Positions 62,376-64,000 of a stretch of DNA of 64,000 nt are shown here, piece by piece. Origin of the DNA: Paenibacillus sp. SZ31 (GTDB lineage: Bacteria; Bacillota; Bacilli; Paenibacillales; Paenibacillaceae); contig NZ_JABBEA010000002.1 of assembly GCF_012912005.1 (NCBI RefSeq), positions 434,001 to 498,000 on the forward strand. The letters are read 5' to 3'. A model generated the notes under the pieces. It saw only the letters and a list, made by a program, of their open reading frames with translations, was not told the DNA's origin and searched no databases. The position numbers and the translations under genes were made by a program. Within the stretch, counting starts at the first letter, position 1. Every line of letters starts with the position of its first letter.

Positions 62376-63661
62376 GTGTGGAACGGAAGCACGACCATGT
62401 TGTTAAACTTCCGATGCTGATGCTCAATACTCATATGTCCACCATATTTCTCGCAGATTCTCGATATATTGGTTAGACCGATCCCATGGTACTCGGGATT
62501 AGGCTTCTCACTTTTCAAGTCAACAATCGGTTGCTCTACATGATTCATAATCTGGATAACGAGTGCAGATGATGTGGAGTGAATGGCAATGAGGATATAT
62601 CGATCCTCCGCCTGTCTGACCTTCTTGGAAGCTTCAATTGCGTTATCGAGCATGTTACCGAGCACCACACACAGATCGTATCGATCAATCTGGACATGCT
62701 GCGAGTGGAGCTGGATTTTGGTGTCGATTTTGATCCCGTTTGCCTGCCCCATAGCCAGGGTATTCGTAACGAGAGCATCAATGACCAGATTGCCGGAGTT
62801 CACCCGCTGGTACGCACCTTCAATGGTATTTAATGTAGACTTGATATGGTCACCTGCCGCCGCAAGTTCGTTACGTTGGATACATTCATCGATATACAGA
62901 AACTGCTGGTTAATATCATGGATGATGGATTTAATGTTTTTGAAACTGTGAACAGTCTTCTCATAGTTGGCATCCTGATAGTCCATCTGACGCTGTAACT
63001 GGGCATTTTCATGCGCAAGCTGTACCTTTTCCACCATATTATCGAATACATAAACAATGAACACGTTGAGAAATAGAGAACCCAGTACAGAAAAGACGTA
63101 AAATATGTTTTTTTCACTATATATGGAGGCTACATTGATCTGATAGATCGTAATAATGGGTACGATGAGAAATAGCAAATAATAACGATAATGGACGGCA
63201 AAACTTCTGCGTTTGGCCACTAGACGCACAATTTGAATAACAATGAACATGATACTGCAACCAACCAGCATCACTTTGGAGAGAATCCAGTGGTTTTCTC
63301 CGTTGAACTGTTCCCATGAGATGAATTCTGTGGATTCCAAAACTCCGAGAATATATACAGCTATCGTATTCGCCATCGTAATTAGAACCGCATACAGGAT
63401 GGTAAAAACAAGTCTGATTTTGAACTCCACTTCATAAGATTGCGCCAGACTGAAGATTAATAGCAGAGCAACAGCAGTAGAAATGATGTCCGAGAAGGAA
63501 GAAACCAAATAAAAATAACAAAGCAGGATAAAAACGATGAAATAGATCGCTCTGCGCGGCTTACGCCTGGACTTGCCCAACACAGAATCAAAATAAAAGT
63601 TCGCCTGAAATGCCATAAGTAAGGTCACGAAGATGATGGAAAAGATCATGTAGGTATCCAT
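62363..63661 (-). CDS. AgrC-like GHKL sensor histidine kinase
   Basis: 432 residues. Six or seven hydrophobic segments over the first ~220 residues (MIFSIIFVTLLMAFQANFYFD; RRAIYFIVFILLCYFYLVSSF; FTILYAVLITMANTIAVYILGV; and others) form a peptide-sensing membrane domain. The cytosolic part has NYEKTVHSFKNIKSIIHDINQQFLYI as H-box and VVLGNMLDNAIEASKK plus GIGLTNISRICEKYGG as the GHKL ATPase. It belongs to the AgrC/BlpH/ComD class that detects secreted peptides. It lies one base after the LytTR gene, so the pair is an operon. No peptide or AgrB-like gene lies in the window. Confidence 0.9.
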   Translation of the reverse strand: MDTYMIFSIIFVTLLMAFQANFYFDSVLGKSRRKPRRAIYFIVFILLCYFYLVSSFSDIISTAVALLLIFSLAQSYEVEFKIRLVFTILYAVLITMANTIAVYILGVLESTEFISWEQFNGENHWILSKVMLVGCSIMFIVIQIVRLVAKRRSFAVHYRYYLLFLIVPIITIYQINVASIYSEKNIFYVFSVLGSLFLNVFIVYVFDNMVEKVQLAHENAQLQRQMDYQDANYEKTVHSFKNIKSIIHDINQQFLYIDECIQRNELAAAGDHIKSTLNTIEGAYQRVNSGNLVIDALVTNTLAMGQANGIKIDTKIQLHSQHVQIDRYDLCVVLGNMLDNAIEASKKVRQAEDRYILIAIHSTSSALVIQIMNHVEQPIVDLKSEKPNPEYHGIGLTNISRICEKYGGHMSIEHQHRKFNNMVVLPFHTNNP

Positions 63662-63662
63662 A

Positions 63663-64000
63663 TCATTGAATCCTCATGATCATGTATTTGGTGTAGGCGT
63701 CCTTGACTTCCTTGATCTTGGATCGGCCTATGGGCAGTTCCGTTCCATTCAGCATGACGACTTGGGTACCGGAAAACTTCTGAACATGCATCAGGTTGAT
63801 GATAATCGAGCGATGAATCTGTAAAAAACCATGATCTTTCAAACCATTAGCGTAGCTGGATAAAATGCCTTTGGTCTCATGTACATTTTCCTGTGTTACA
63901 AAATTCAATTTGTTCTTGATCGTTAAACTTTTGACGACCTCAATCCATAGAATATCATCATATTTCAAAAGAAGTTCATCATAGTCTGACTTGATCAGCA
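63663..64000 (-). CDS. LytTR DNA-binding protein, 3' part
   Basis: The gene is cut by the right edge: the frame is open to base 64000. Residues seen: DYDELLLKYDDILWIEVVKS, LTIKNKLNFVTQENVHETKGIL, LKDHGFLQIHRSIIINLMHVQKF and LPIGRSKIKEVKDAYTK. These are a full LytTR domain. A receiver domain would lie further upstream outside the window. It is probably the response regulator of the adjacent AgrC-like kinase, binding direct repeats upstream of quorum-sensing genes. Confidence 0.88.
   Translation of the reverse strand, partial: LIKSDYDELLLKYDDILWIEVVKSLTIKNKLNFVTQENVHETKGILSSYANGLKDHGFLQIHRSIIINLMHVQKFSGTQVVMLNGTELPIGRSKIKEVKDAYTKYMIMRIQ

Overview
The window reads as a chromosomal segment of a Paenibacillus-like low-to-mid GC Firmicute. 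The grounds are: strong AGGAGG-type ribosome binding sites, several TTG/GTG starts, YesM/YesN two-component systems, CUT1 sugar transporters encoded without their ATPase, BshB2/YojF (bacillithiol), HelD, MetE, and AraC regulators with membrane sensor domains. No rRNA, tRNA, CRISPR array, prophage or insertion sequence was seen.

Layout. 1-2.7 kb: start of a PuuD-like amidohydrolase, then an MFS exporter divergent from an AraC/cupin regulator. 2.7-11.6 kb: a dCache chemoreceptor, a YesN/YesM-type two-component pair and, divergently, a substrate-binding protein with two permeases; a perfect cre (CcpA) site lies between the divergent units. 11.7-14.4 kb: helD, with a short opposite transcript unit carrying a possible 14-codon ORF. 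14.5-31 kb: many small regulators next to oxidoreductases or transporters (HxlR/NmrA, AKR, MerR/zinc alcohol dehydrogenase, TetR, AraC, old yellow enzyme, Rossmann protein/MarR, MFS/HxlR), plus a Fur-boxed siderophore-binding lipoprotein, UppP, a GNAT and an MBL hydrolase. This resembles a redox/electrophile response neighbourhood. 31.2-33.5 kb: metE behind a LysR-type palindrome. 33.7-37.8 kb: a nosD-nosL-nosY-nosF-thioredoxin operon with no nosZ. 38.1-40.7 kb: bshB2/yojF, a Fur-boxed IsdG/HmoA-like heme monooxygenase, and a DUF817 membrane protein.

40.9-56.1 kb is one nine-gene co-directional run. It encodes two permeases and a binding lipoprotein (LplB/LplC/YtcQ type), a Gfo/Idh/MocA oxidoreductase, a long GH105-like protein, a membrane-bound AraC sensor-regulator, an unassigned six-hairpin glycosidase-like protein, a second GH105 hydrolase and a GH95 hydrolase. 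None of the enzymes has a signal peptide. The run looks like a Gram-positive polysaccharide-utilisation locus that imports (probably unsaturated uronate-containing, pectin-like) oligosaccharides and dismantles them in the cytoplasm.

56.3-64 kb: a stand-alone murB, a 3' remnant of a chemoreceptor gene, an SDR with a MerR-type 19-bp-spacer promoter, a lipoprotein, a methyltransferase, a secreted beta-lactamase-like serine hydrolase, and an AgrC-like kinase with a LytTR protein cut by the window edge.

The strongest leads are the nosZ-less nos-like operon, the carbohydrate locus with its unassigned hydrolase, and several self-consistent operator pairs (MarR, MerR, Fur).
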